DNA from: Shewanella carassii
GTDB lineage: Bacteria; Pseudomonadota; Gammaproteobacteria; Enterobacterales; Shewanellaceae
Length of the DNA stretch: 64,000 nucleotides
Assembly (NCBI RefSeq): GCF_002777975.1
Contig: NZ_NGVS01000029.1
Coordinates: 1 to 64,000, forward strand
Direction of reading: 5' to 3'
Shown here: one piece after another, positions 46,951 to 56,061 of the stretch
Layout: each line of letters begins with the position of its first letter
How positions within the stretch are numbered: the first letter of the stretch is position 1
Made by a program: the position numbers and the translations under genes
The notes under the pieces: generated by a model
What the model was told of the DNA's origin: nothing
Seen by the model: the letters and a program-made list of their open reading frames with translations, nothing else
Database searches by the model: none

Positions 46951-47364
46951 ACCCTTAAGTCGCACAGAGCGGCTGCAAGCCAACTCATCAAGTTGAAATT
47001 GCTCTTGCTGCTCCTGGCGTTGCCGTTGACGCTGGCGCTGCTGCTCACCGAACCAATTCACCCTTTGATATCGCCCTAACTGCTGCTGCCACAAACCATG
47101 CAACCGCTGTTGCTCATTGCCCAATAACTGCTGTTGATTGCTGAGGCTTAATTTCAAGGGTTGCAGCCTTTGCAACAAGGCCTGGCTATTGCGAAGACCC
47201 ACTATCGAACCCTGACGAAACTGGCTGTAATGAGACTCCAACAAGGCCACCTGCTGTTGCTGCCCTTGCACCTGAGCCTGACGTTGCTGCAACGCCTGCT
47301 TTTGTTCTGCCAACTCACTGAGTTTGCGCTGCTCCAAGCTGCTCAGACGTTGCAACAGTTTCAT
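46933..47364 (-). CDS. fliJ: Lateral flagellar export protein FliJ
   Basis: The 143-residue protein is a long antiparallel coiled coil (Gln, Leu, Arg and Glu rich) beginning MKLLQRLSSLEQRKLSELAEQ. FliJ is the stalk of the export ATPase. It overlaps the end of fliI by four bases. Confidence 0.88.
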   Translation of the reverse strand: MKLLQRLSSLEQRKLSELAEQKQALQQRQAQVQGQQQQVALLESHYSQFRQGSIVGLRNSQALLQRLQPLKLSLSNQQQLLGNEQQRLHGLWQQQLGRYQRVNWFGEQQRQRQRQRQEQQEQFQLDELACSRSVRLKGSEKLR

Positions 47365-48686
47365 GCTTCACCCCGCAAGGCCTGGGTCAACGCCTGCAAC
47401 TGTTCCTGACTGCTGGCCAAGTCGACCGCATCTTCTGTGGCTTGAGTGAGATAAGCGGCAATCAATGGATAACATTTTACGGCGGCATCCAACTCGGGAT
47501 CCTGTCCCGGCTGATAGCCCCCTAACGGCAAGAGTTCCCGTACTTCCTGATAGCGCGCCAACATGCGCCGAACTAACGCCATCTCCTGTTGTTGTTCCTT
47601 GGGGGCAATCTGCATTGCCAGACGACTGACCGATGCTCCCAAGTCCAGCGCCGGGAAATGTCCGGCCTCGGCCAGACGACGGCTCAAATAGAAGTGGCCA
47701 TCCAGTATCGCCTTGGCCGCATCGGCGATGGGATCCTGGGCCTCTTCCCCTTCGGTCAACACGGTGTAAAACGCCGTCAGTGTTCCCTGGGGATGGGTAC
47801 CGTTACCGGCCATCTCCACCAGAGATGGTAGTTGGGCAAACGCCGATGGCGGATAGCCTTTGGTGGCCGGAGGCTCTCCCAGACTCAGGGCGATCTCCCG
47901 CTGCGCCTGGGCGTAACGAGTCAGCGAATCCACCAATAGCAACACCCTATGGCCCTCATCGCGAAAACCACAGGCTATCTGATGACACAAACGCATGGCT
48001 CTGAGGCGCATCAGGGGTGAGGTGTCGGCCGGTGCGGCCACGACCACGGCGCGGCGGCGCCCCTCTTCGCCCAGGGCCTGTTCAATAAATTCACGTACTT
48101 CGCGACCGCGTTCACCAATCAGTCCCACCACCACACGGTCGGCCTCGGTGAAACGGGTCATCATGCCCAGCAGCACACTCTTGCCCACGCCGGGGCCAGC
48201 AAACAGACCGATCCGTTGACCGCAGCCAACCGGCAGCAAGCCGTTGACGGCCCGAACCCCCACATCCAGGATCCGTGATATAGGTTGCCTGGCCAAAGGA
48301 TTGGGAACCTGAGTCACTGGACGGTATAACTGCACGCCACTCAAGGGGCCCAGTGCGTCCAGAGGCTGACCGAGACCATCGAGAACCCGGCCGAGCAAAC
48401 CGCTGCCGAGGGGGATCTTATGTGTATCTGTCTGGGGGATCACCCGGGCACCCGGACTGAGCCCCTGGGTATCAGTGATGGGCATAAGACACAGAATGCC
48501 TTGATGGAAACCAACAACCTCGGCCTCGACATAGACCCCATCGCGCCGCTCCACCATGGCGCGATCACCTATGCCGAGATTACAGCCAACGGCTTCCAAC
48601 AACAGGCCACTCACTCGTGTCAGACGCCCATAAATCTGGGCAACCGGTACCATAGGCCAGTTTCCGGTCAAAACATTAGTCTTCAT
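47361..48686 (-). CDS. fliI: Lateral flagellar export ATPase FliI
   Basis: The 441-residue F1-beta-like ATPase has Walker A GPGVGKS (164-170) and the ATPase signature PPATKGYPPSAFAQLPSL. With FliH and FliJ it energises type III export of flagellar subunits. It overlaps fliH by 11 bases. Confidence 0.96.
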   Translation of the reverse strand: MKTNVLTGNWPMVPVAQIYGRLTRVSGLLLEAVGCNLGIGDRAMVERRDGVYVEAEVVGFHQGILCLMPITDTQGLSPGARVIPQTDTHKIPLGSGLLGRVLDGLGQPLDALGPLSGVQLYRPVTQVPNPLARQPISRILDVGVRAVNGLLPVGCGQRIGLFAGPGVGKSVLLGMMTRFTEADRVVVGLIGERGREVREFIEQALGEEGRRRAVVVAAPADTSPLMRLRAMRLCHQIACGFRDEGHRVLLLVDSLTRYAQAQREIALSLGEPPATKGYPPSAFAQLPSLVEMAGNGTHPQGTLTAFYTVLTEGEEAQDPIADAAKAILDGHFYLSRRLAEAGHFPALDLGASVSRLAMQIAPKEQQQEMALVRRMLARYQEVRELLPLGGYQPGQDPELDAAVKCYPLIAAYLTQATEDAVDLASSQEQLQALTQALRGEA

Positions 48687-49413
48687 GAGTCTCGACTGGA
48701 ACCTCTGGGGCTGTCATGACATTGTCATTCAGATGCGCTTCAACCTGATCGAGACAGTTGTTGAGCCGAGTTTCCATGGAGGCATCGGCATCACACTGAT
48801 CGCAGACCACCCGGCAGCTACCTTGGCTAAGGCTGTCATCGGCCACCAGATGCCATTGTGCCACCTTGTCAGCCGCCAAATGTTGTAGCTGTTTGATGGT
48901 CGATGATTCCAGATGGATCTTGATATCAACGGCATCCTTGGGCAGGGCCTGCAGGGTTTCTTCGACCAGGGCGATAATTTGCAACGGCTGCAACGACAAC
49001 TCACAGCGGATCACCTGTTGTGCCACCCTTCTGACCAGGTCGACAATCAGTTGCTGCTGCGCCTGGATCTGCTGCGCCTGACTCTCACTGAGCAGCTGCT
49101 GCAGGGCGGTCATCGGAGTCAACAATTGATTCAGCTGTTCATCTATCTGGGCCAGCCCCTGTTGACGTCCCTGCTCTATCCCTTCACGCAGGCCGGACTG
49201 CTGTCCCAGTTGACGGCCCTCGGCTTCCCCCTGGGTCTTACCGGCTTCATAACCCTGTTCCCAGCCTTCCTGGTAGCCACGATCCATTGCCTGCTGGAAG
49301 TCTTGCCAATTGCCTTGGGGAGCGCTGGTGTCATTTTCACCTTCCAAAGGGGCAAATTGGTAACGGCGTACCGGGGAACTCCCCAGGCGCCAATGCCGTT
49401 TATCTTCAGCCAT
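48676..49413 (-). CDS. fliH: Lateral flagellar export ATPase regulator FliH
   Basis: The 245-residue protein has a Gly/Gln-rich helical repeat in the N-terminal half (GYQEGWEQGYEAGKTQGEAEG), the GxxxG-type repeat of FliH, followed by a V-ATPase-E-like C-terminal domain. It holds FliI at the C-ring. Its start overlaps the fliG stop (TAATG). Confidence 0.92.
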   Translation of the reverse strand: MAEDKRHWRLGSSPVRRYQFAPLEGENDTSAPQGNWQDFQQAMDRGYQEGWEQGYEAGKTQGEAEGRQLGQQSGLREGIEQGRQQGLAQIDEQLNQLLTPMTALQQLLSESQAQQIQAQQQLIVDLVRRVAQQVIRCELSLQPLQIIALVEETLQALPKDAVDIKIHLESSTIKQLQHLAADKVAQWHLVADDSLSQGSCRVVCDQCDADASMETRLNNCLDQVEAHLNDNVMTAPEVPVETHED

Positions 49414-50417
49414 TATTCAACCACCTGCTCTTCAAACAGCTGCAGCTCAATTTCACCGTTTTCCATCATCTCTTTGGCCGTATCCATAATACTGCGCCGC
49501 GCGTCATTGGCCATGCTCAGCGGCACCGCACCCAAGGCTTCTGATTGGGTTTCAATGGCTGAAGACATCCGCTTGGGCAGTGCGGTAAGCAGGGTACGTT
49601 TGAGTTCGCCATCGATACCCTTGAGCGCCAAGGCCAGAGACTCGGCTTCGACAGCACCGAGGATCTCCTGCAGGGTTTCCGGCTTCTGACGACCCAAGAT
49701 AATGAAGTCAAACATGTTTTCGGTCACATCATTGGCCAAGTGGCTATCCTGCAGACGTATCATCTGCATCAAGTGCTCACGATCGCCATCGAAACGGTTA
49801 AGAATATCGGCCACCTGACGCACACCGGAAACCTGGGTATGGCTCTTTTCCATCGCCATCACCATGCAGCGTTCCACCAGTTGCCGCAGCTCTTCTACCA
49901 CATCCCGGTCCAACTCGCCGAGGCGGGCGATACGCACCAACACCTCATCCTGATTGTCGCCAGGCAAGTACTGCAGCACCTGAGCGGCAATTTCCGGCGG
50001 CAGCAGGCCCAACATGATGGCTTGCAGTTGCACGTGTTCATGCTGCAGCTCCCGCGCCAACAGCTTGGCATCGACCCATTCGAGCCGCTTCACCAGCATC
50101 TTGACCTCATCACCATAGATGCTATCGATAAGCCCCTTGGCGACTCTGTCACCCAGAGCCAAGTCCAGCGTCTTCTGCAGATAGGCTCTCGAGGCCCGGG
50201 CAATACCCGCCTGTTCTTTGTAGCGGTCGAAGAAACGATTCAGTACCGCTTCCGCTTCATGCTGAGTCACCGAAGACAGGCGCGCCATCTTGTAACTCAA
50301 CTGCTCTACGTCCTGGCGGTCGAGATGAGCCATTACTTGGGAAGCACCCTCTTCCCCCATACACAGCAGCAACATGGCGGCCTGTTCAAGATTGTCCAGA
50401 GTGGTTTGTTCAGTCAC
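49413..50417 (-). CDS. fliG: Lateral flagellar motor switch protein FliG
   Basis: The 334-residue C-ring protein contacts the stator. The central EHPQ motif is seen as EHVQLQ. The C-terminal torque helix region has the charged residues of the family (FDFIILGRQKPETLQEIL, then LKGIDGELKRTLLTALPKR). The start is GTG at 50417, with AAGGA eight bases upstream, overlapping fliF by eight bases. Confidence 0.95.
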   Translation of the reverse strand: MTEQTTLDNLEQAAMLLLCMGEEGASQVMAHLDRQDVEQLSYKMARLSSVTQHEAEAVLNRFFDRYKEQAGIARASRAYLQKTLDLALGDRVAKGLIDSIYGDEVKMLVKRLEWVDAKLLARELQHEHVQLQAIMLGLLPPEIAAQVLQYLPGDNQDEVLVRIARLGELDRDVVEELRQLVERCMVMAMEKSHTQVSGVRQVADILNRFDGDREHLMQMIRLQDSHLANDVTENMFDFIILGRQKPETLQEILGAVEAESLALALKGIDGELKRTLLTALPKRMSSAIETQSEALGAVPLSMANDARRSIMDTAKEMMENGEIELQLFEEQVVE

Positions 50418-52077
50418 GACTTTTATCCTTCATCCAATGGCTGATCACTTCAGCAACCCTGGCCGGTTCTTCGGTTGCCAACATACCAAGATGTTGCATC
50501 TTCACTGTCAATGGCGAGCCTGGCGGTGGCAAGTTGGACTGAGGCAGCGCCTGGCTGTCCTCGGCTTGCAATGCCAGTTGTTCCGGTGCGCTATTTTCCA
50601 GTTGCGGCTCGGCCTCTACCGAGATGGCTTTGCTGTCATCGGCACTCTTGTCGGACACCCCTTTGGGGCGGGCACTGCCAGTGGTGAGATGTTGCACCAA
50701 GGGGCGCAGGACAAACAAAATCAGCAGTAGCGCCAGCAAAGTACCTATGCCGTACTTGAGGTATTCGAACATATGTTCGTTCTGCCACCAGGGCAGCGGC
50801 TCTATCACCGGCTTTTCCGGTACCACAAAGTCAAAGCTATTGATGTTGAGTTGATCACCACGTTCATCAGAAAAACCTATGGCGTCTTTGACCATATCGC
50901 TTATCTGTTGCAACTGCTGTGGTTGCCAACCCTCTTTGCCCGCGGCCTGTTGGTTCAGCAGAATCGCAACCGAAAGCCCTTCCAGCTGCATCTGTTGGTA
51001 TTTGGTGTGCCGCACCGAGCGTCCAACTTCATAAGAGCGGGTCTCCTGTTGCCGCAGGCTGCTCTCTTCGTTGTCCTCTTTCTTGCCTTTCTTCTTGGAG
51101 ACCGGCTTATTGCTCAGGGCGCCAGGGATCCCCAGGGCCAAGTTGCCATTAGTCTGATCTTTATTGAGCGTTTCCTGAGTCATCACTGGATTGGGATCCA
51201 CTGACTCTTGGGTTTCTTCAACCTGATTGAAGTTCACCTTGGCGACCAGTTGCACCTGATAGTTGTCTCGCCCCAGGATCGGCGTCAACATCGCCTCGGC
51301 GCGGGCAAGCAGGTCATTTTCCAGTTCGCGGGTATACTTGAGCTGTTTGCTGCGAGATTGGCTGATATCTTGCTCGGAAGTCATCTCAGCATTCAGATAA
51401 TTCCCCGCCTGATCAACGATTTTGACCTGTGCAGGTGCCATGCCGGTAATACTGCCGGAAACCAAATTGGCAATGGCGGCAACCTGGGACTCATTCAGGC
51501 GCGCCCCGGAATAGAGTTCCAACATCACAGATGCTGTCGGCTTTTCCGGTTCGGCGCGAATAAACAGGGTTCGCTTGGGGATGGCCAGGTGTACCCGGGC
51601 ATAACGCACGGCGTCAATGGCCATTATGGTGCGCGCCAGTTCCCCTTCCAATCCATGCAGGTAGCGGGCATGCTCCATAAACTGACTGGTACCGATTGGC
51701 GCCTTGGCCAAGTCTTCCAGTCCTTCGGGCAGTTGCGCCTGTACCCCTTTGGCCGCCAATAAGATCCGCGCCGAGCTCAGCTTGTTTTCCGCGACCAGGA
51801 TCTGTCCTGAGTTGGCATCCAGGCGATAGTCGATACCTTCGCCCTCAAGGATTTCTATGATTTGGCTGCTATCAACCTTCTCCTTGAGCCCATACAAGGG
51901 CCGATATCCCTGACTGCCACTCCAGAGAAACAACACCAACACACAGGCGACTGTTGAGGCCAGGATGGCCAGCAACAGCATTTGATTCACATTGGATAAC
52001 TTTCCCTTTATCGCATCCAGCATGGGCTTCTGTCCGGCGGCAGACTGTTTTGCTGGCAGGGCTAAACTCATCGACAT
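50410..52077 (-). CDS. fliF: Lateral flagellar MS-ring protein FliF
   Basis: The 555-residue protein has two transmembrane helices (about 35-55 and 445-465) flanking the periplasmic ring-building domains (GLKEKVDSSQIIEILEGEGI onward). The FliG-binding tail ends in LGMLATEEPARVAEVISHW. AAGGA lies six bases before the ATG. Confidence 0.96.
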   Translation of the reverse strand: MSMSLALPAKQSAAGQKPMLDAIKGKLSNVNQMLLLAILASTVACVLVLFLWSGSQGYRPLYGLKEKVDSSQIIEILEGEGIDYRLDANSGQILVAENKLSSARILLAAKGVQAQLPEGLEDLAKAPIGTSQFMEHARYLHGLEGELARTIMAIDAVRYARVHLAIPKRTLFIRAEPEKPTASVMLELYSGARLNESQVAAIANLVSGSITGMAPAQVKIVDQAGNYLNAEMTSEQDISQSRSKQLKYTRELENDLLARAEAMLTPILGRDNYQVQLVAKVNFNQVEETQESVDPNPVMTQETLNKDQTNGNLALGIPGALSNKPVSKKKGKKEDNEESSLRQQETRSYEVGRSVRHTKYQQMQLEGLSVAILLNQQAAGKEGWQPQQLQQISDMVKDAIGFSDERGDQLNINSFDFVVPEKPVIEPLPWWQNEHMFEYLKYGIGTLLALLLILFVLRPLVQHLTTGSARPKGVSDKSADDSKAISVEAEPQLENSAPEQLALQAEDSQALPQSNLPPPGSPLTVKMQHLGMLATEEPARVAEVISHWMKDKSRD

Positions 52078-52086
52078 CTATTGTCC

Positions 52087-52431
52087 TTAAATGGGCATTT
52101 TCATCACATCATCAAAAGCTTGTACAAGGCGATTACGCACCTGCATCAAGGCCGAAAACGATAAACTGGCTTTTTGAGACGCCACCATGGCGCCGACCAG
52201 ATCATCGCTCTTGCCGCTATCGACCGCTTGGGTCAGCATTGATGAAGTCAATTGATCTTGGTTGATCTCCTGCAGCTTCTGTTTCATCAGGCTGCCGAAG
52301 GAGACGACTTGCGGGGTATGTCCATCTATGGATGGCATGATTGCGCCCTGGGCGATCTCTTTATGGATCGCCAGGGTTTGCTGGATAGTGTTAAAACCGG
52401 CGGAAATACTGTTGTTGCTCATTACTGCCAT
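52087..52431 (-). CDS. fliE: Lateral flagellar MS-ring/rod adaptor FliE
   Basis: The 114-residue protein ends in the FliE signature (VGAMVASQKASLSFSALMQV and VRNRLVQAFDDVM). It connects the MS ring to the rod and is an early export substrate. Confidence 0.94.
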   Translation of the reverse strand: MAVMSNNSISAGFNTIQQTLAIHKEIAQGAIMPSIDGHTPQVVSFGSLMKQKLQEINQDQLTSSMLTQAVDSGKSDDLVGAMVASQKASLSFSALMQVRNRLVQAFDDVMKMPI

Positions 52432-52447
52432 TCTCTGTTGTCAGCCG

Positions 52448-53752
52448 TCAGGCGGCCTTGGCCTTGGCTAAAAGGCTGTCGATATCTATGCCGGCATCAC
52501 GCATCTGTACCAGCTTGTAACGCAGCGCCCGGGTAGTCATTCCCAGAGCATCGGCACTGCGGCTGCGATGACCGCCAAAGCGCTTTAAAACTTCGATGAC
52601 ATATTGAAATTCAGCATGTTTTTTAGAAGCTTTCAGTCCATTAATCGATTCGGGAACCGCCGCCATGACTTCAATATTGTCCGGTAGCCTGATCCCTAAA
52701 TCGACCACCTGTAAAATAGTGCCATGGCGCATGACTAAGGCTCGTTGGATCACATTTTCCAATTCTCTGACATTGCCTGGCCAGTCATAACTAATTAAGG
52801 CTTTTTTCGCCGCTTCGCTTAAATAACATTCATGACCATTAGTCAAATAGCTATAAAGCTGAATAAAATGTTCCGCAAGCGGAATAATATCTTCCGCCCT
52901 ATCTCTAAGTGGTTTTAATTCCAGCGCCAAGACATCTAAACGATAATAGAGATCTTCCCGGAACCGACCTTGAGAAACAGCTTCTTTTAAATTTTTATTG
53001 GTTGCTGCAATCACGCGTATATTTAAGGGAATGACTTTATGACTGCCGACTCTTTCGACCTCCCTTTCCTGCAAAACCCGCAAGAGTTTAGCCTGTAGAG
53101 ATAAAGGCAATTCGGCGATTTCATCCAATAACAGAGTGCCACCTTCTGCCAATTCGAATTTACCCGGCTGATCTGATGACGCTCCGGTAAAGGCCCCCTT
53201 AACATGGCCAAATAATACCGACTCGAGTATCTGTTCAGGAATAGCGGCACAATTCACCGCCACAAAAGGCTGCTCTCTACGACTGGAATGACGGTGAATA
53301 AAGTGTGCCAACGGCTCTTTGCCGGTACCACTCTCGCCGGTAAGCAAGACTGTGGTATCGGCCTTGGCGGTTCGGTGAGCCAACATCAACAACTGCCGAC
53401 TCAGAGGGGAAGCCACCACCAGTTCACTGTCTTCCTGCTCCATCTGCCGCAGGCGAAACAGCAGCTTGATCAGCTGTCCCTCATCCAGGGGCAGCAGCAA
53501 GTAGTCTTGTGCTCCAGCCTGCATGGCTTTGACCGCCAGCTCTGTCTGCTCAGGTTGCAGCAGGGCAACCAGATTGTGAGCCCGCTGTCGATGTAAGCGA
53601 CCAGCGACCTCCTCGGGGGTGCAATCAGAAATATCAACCAGCGCCAACCAGGATTGACCACTCTCTATGATATTGAAGCCTTCGTCTTCCATGAGCTGAG
53701 CCGTCTGAGCCGTTACCAGTCCCTTGCAGCCGACCACGCTGTAATTTTTCAA
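52448..53752 (-). CDS. lafK: Sigma54-dependent activator of lateral flagellar genes LafK
   Basis: The 434-residue bacterial enhancer-binding protein has a degenerate receiver-like N-terminal domain (1-105), a AAA+ domain with Walker A GESGTGKE (139-146), the sigma54-contact loop GAFTGA (186-191) and Walker B GGTLLLDE (204-211). A Fis-type helix-turn-helix lies near the C-terminus ([20 protein letters not shown]). In Vibrio, LafK is the master activator of lateral genes. The start is TTG at 53752, preceded by GAGGA. Position between motY and fliE matches. Confidence 0.94.
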   Translation of the reverse strand: MKNYSVVGCKGLVTAQTAQLMEDEGFNIIESGQSWLALVDISDCTPEEVAGRLHRQRAHNLVALLQPEQTELAVKAMQAGAQDYLLLPLDEGQLIKLLFRLRQMEQEDSELVVASPLSRQLLMLAHRTAKADTTVLLTGESGTGKEPLAHFIHRHSSRREQPFVAVNCAAIPEQILESVLFGHVKGAFTGASSDQPGKFELAEGGTLLLDEIAELPLSLQAKLLRVLQEREVERVGSHKVIPLNIRVIAATNKNLKEAVSQGRFREDLYYRLDVLALELKPLRDRAEDIIPLAEHFIQLYSYLTNGHECYLSEAAKKALISYDWPGNVRELENVIQRALVMRHGTILQVVDLGIRLPDNIEVMAAVPESINGLKASKKHAEFQYVIEVLKRFGGHRSRSADALGMTTRALRYKLVQMRDAGIDIDSLLAKAKAA

Positions 53753-53762
53753 GACGCTATCC

Positions 53763-54611
53763 TCATATTGCTTTGACCAGTCGAATCCGTACTCTACGGT
53801 TCACTTCAGAGCGTTCTTTGGAATAGGGCTGACGATTGCCATGATGTCTGGCTTCGATCATCTGCCGTTTCACCCCCATTTCCACCAAAGCAGCCACCAC
53901 GTTTTCCACCCTATCTTTACTCAAGACCAGATCAACCAGGCGCGAGCTGCTGTCATCAGCATGGCCATCGATCAGTATGGTCTTGATAGAGCGGTCGGCT
54001 TCCACATAACGGGCAACTGCCGCGATATCAGCCAACATGGCCGAGTCCAAACCTGCGGTGCCTGAAGGGTAAAAAATCGAAAGATCATGTACATATTCAT
54101 AATCTTGGGGCACTAACTTGTGTCGGCATTGAGACAGTTCCTGCAAGTGATCCTTGGCGCTGAGAGTATCCACTTCCAAGATCATTTCCGCATTCTGACC
54201 CAAGGCGAATTTCCAGCGCCATCCCTGCTCCAACCCCTTGAGGTAGATGTCCAATTGGTCTGCTCGCAGACTGGCTTTTCCAGCCTGCCAATGCATAGGA
54301 TGGCTCTGAATGACGTCCGGGAACCCCTGACTCCATGCCGGATAACTGACACTGGCCTGTGCCGGAATAGCTTGAGTCAACCAAGATGAAGTCAAAGACA
54401 AATTAGAGTGCTGCCCAGGAAGCAATTCCAACTGCAACAAGCCGGCTCCGGGAACCCTATAGCTGAGGCGACAAGCAAAGACACTAGTGGTCAGCTGCCA
54501 GTCGGTGTCATCGGCAGCGACCCTGTAAGTCACAGGCTGATTGCTTGGTACTGCATGACTGATTGAGCTGAACAGCAAGAAACACAAAGCTAGAGTCAAA
54601 GGCTTCAACAC
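53763..54611 (-). CDS. motY: Lateral flagellar motor protein MotY
   Basis: The 282-residue protein has a signal peptide (LKPLTLALCFLLFSSISHA), an N-terminal MotY domain and a C-terminal OmpA-like peptidoglycan-binding domain (ILIDGHADDSSSR to NRRVRIRL). It builds the T-ring-type structure that docks the stator. The start is GTG at 54611. It heads the motY-lafK-fliE-J block. Confidence 0.92.
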   Translation of the reverse strand: MLKPLTLALCFLLFSSISHAVPSNQPVTYRVAADDTDWQLTTSVFACRLSYRVPGAGLLQLELLPGQHSNLSLTSSWLTQAIPAQASVSYPAWSQGFPDVIQSHPMHWQAGKASLRADQLDIYLKGLEQGWRWKFALGQNAEMILEVDTLSAKDHLQELSQCRHKLVPQDYEYVHDLSIFYPSGTAGLDSAMLADIAAVARYVEADRSIKTILIDGHADDSSSRLVDLVLSKDRVENVVAALVEMGVKRQMIEARHHGNRQPYSKERSEVNRRVRIRLVKAI

Positions 54612-54923
54612 AGTAAATTCCAGTTGGTGGTGGGTAAGTGGGTGGAATACCTACGATGCAAATTCCTTTGGCATTACTCCTAATTTCCAGCAGTGAACTC
54701 GAAGCGAATAAATTACGATCTATTATCGAATGTTAAATACGTTTTATATCGAATATCATGCTAATAATTTGGTGTAACTTTATTCACTATGAAAATAACT
54801 ATTCCAGCAAACTTCAAGATAACAAAAAGTGCTCAGAATAATAAAAATCGCAATTCCAAAGAGAAAATTGACGGCGAAAATACCCCATACAAATGTATCC
54901 TGTCAAATTACAAATGCTGTTTT

Positions 54924-54937
54924 TTGATTAACATCAA
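54924..54937. promoter_or_regulatory. Perfect FNR/EtrA-type binding site upstream of fliM
   Basis: TTGATTAACATCAA matches the FNR consensus TTGAT-N4-ATCAA at all ten specified positions. On the plus strand a TATGCT (54960-54965) follows, whose start point would be near 54972. That puts the palindrome centre at about -41.5, the class II activator position. Binding has not been shown. Confidence 0.65.
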
Positions 54938-54959
54938 TGTGTCAATTTTTTGTCTCAAT

Positions 54960-54965
54960 TATGCT
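54960..54965 (+). promoter_or_regulatory. Possible -10 element of an FNR-dependent fliM promoter
   Basis: TATGCT matches four of six -10 consensus positions. It is listed because of its exact spacing from the FNR-type palindrome; no -35 is expected at a class II activated promoter. Confidence 0.4.
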
Positions 54966-55028
54966 TTTTTGACACTGAATAAATACATGCTTTTCAGCTT
55001 GTATGATGCGCAGACTCTAGATAATATT

Positions 55029-55067
55029 CTGCCCCCTATGTCAAATATAGGGCAGGTTAAATTTTTT
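55029..55067 (+). terminator. Terminator-like hairpin in the fliM leader
   Basis: CTGCCC-CC-TAT (55029-55039) pairs with ATAGGGCAG (55047-55055), with two bulged C residues and a short loop. GTTAAATTTTTT follows. No gene precedes it on this strand, so it may be an attenuator of the fliM transcript or a protein-binding site. Confidence 0.45.
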
Positions 55068-55111
55068 CGAAAATATGACTTACTTTTGTAGCTGTATTGT
55101 TGCGGGCGGCG

Positions 55112-55167
55112 ACTGCGCGGTAATAGTTTAATGAAAATAACTGCACGGTAATAATGTAATGAAGATA
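55112..55167 (+). repeat. 28-bp tandem duplication spanning the fliM start
   Basis: Two adjacent 28-bp units (55112-55139 and 55140-55167) differ at only a few positions, and a third partial copy of about nine bases follows. Each unit contains an ATG followed by codons for Lys-Ile, and the next unit supplies Thr-Ala-Arg. The first ATG (55131) opens MKITAR then TAA; the second (55159) is the fliM start. Confidence 0.85.
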
Positions 55168-56061
55168 ACTGCACGGGCAGAGCTAATAAAATCAGATCAG
55201 ACTCATGATTGTAGGCCAATTGCTCTAATTAGAGAAAAATTAGCCCGTAGCCGTTTATTCGGTCAGTTGGATAACTGTAATCAAGGATTGTTGCAAGCGG
55301 TAAATCAAATTCTCAAGCCTTTAACCAGGCAAGGGAGACCGGCATTGATTCGTACCGAATTAACGCCGGGTGAAACTGTACTGAAAAGTTGTAATAAACA
55401 TCATTGGTTTGCCTTTAAATATCAACGCAAACTATTGGGTTTATTACGAATTGATCGTTGCACTCTGGAACAGTTGGCCAGCAGCTACTATGGCGGTCAA
55501 TCCAGTCTGCTGTACTCGCCTCTGGGAGCCCCGACTCAGTCTGAATATCGCTTGGGACTCAAGGTGATGCAAGGTGTGCTGGAAAGCATGCCCTTTGATC
55601 CCATCAAACCGGACGAACTGCAGATAGAGATCCCCAATGACGAAACCGAGTTTTCGGTTGCCGCCGTCTGGTCGATGAGTTTTCCGGAGAGCTATCCGGC
55701 CTGTCCCATGCTGTTTGCCATGACAGATGAACTGCTGGGACGTATTGGCCAAGCCGCGCCCCAGTACCAACAAGCAGACAACCTTGAACAGGCGCTGGAA
55801 CAACATTTGACCCAGATCCCGGTCAAGCTCAAGTTGGAGCTGGGCTGGCAACCCTTGCCGGTACAGGCTCTGGAACAGCTGCAACCCGGTGAAATCATTC
55901 CACTGAACCTGCATCAACGCTGTCCGGTATCGCTGGGAGGTCTAACCCTGTTCTATGCCTCGGTACACAGCCATCAGGGCAATCTGGTTGCCCGCCTGAA
56001 TCAAGATGCTTTACAACAACATGAGGATGACCAAAGTGGATGGACAAACATCGCTGAGTGA
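55159..56061 (+). CDS. fliM: Lateral flagellar switch protein FliM
   Basis: The 300-residue C-ring protein has a CheC-like middle domain and a C-terminal SpoA (FliN-like) domain ending in LVARLNQDALQQHE. It lacks an obvious N-terminal CheY-binding motif of the LSQxEIDALL type seen in polar FliM, which would fit a lateral motor that does not switch. The start ATG is embedded in a tandem duplication and has no good Shine-Dalgarno sequence. It is the first gene of fliM-N-P-Q-R-flhB-flhA. Confidence 0.9.
   Translation: MKITARAELIKSDQTHDCRPIALIREKLARSRLFGQLDNCNQGLLQAVNQILKPLTRQGRPALIRTELTPGETVLKSCNKHHWFAFKYQRKLLGLLRIDRCTLEQLASSYYGGQSSLLYSPLGAPTQSEYRLGLKVMQGVLESMPFDPIKPDELQIEIPNDETEFSVAAVWSMSFPESYPACPMLFAMTDELLGRIGQAAPQYQQADNLEQALEQHLTQIPVKLKLELGWQPLPVQALEQLQPGEIIPLNLHQRCPVSLGGLTLFYASVHSHQGNLVARLNQDALQQHEDDQSGWTNIAE

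Larger units (their letters stand above)
54612..55158. other. Long AT-rich intergenic region between motY and fliM
   Basis: This divergent control region is markedly AT-rich against GC-rich surroundings. It contains an 8-bp direct repeat TATCGAAT (54724-54731 and 54747-54754) upstream of motY, a perfect FNR-type palindrome, a terminator-like hairpin and a tandem repeat at the fliM start; the last three are listed separately. A 100-codon frame at 54789 has no family features and is not called as a gene. No clear sigma54 promoter was found. Confidence 0.7.

Noticed and set aside
54789..55091. 100-codon plus-strand frame in the motY-fliM gap
   Set aside because: It has no family features, no ribosome site and an AT-driven composition (Asn, Lys, Ile rich), and it covers the FNR-type site and hairpin. 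It does share the 12-mer ATGAAAATAACT with the fliM start region, which is why I looked twice.
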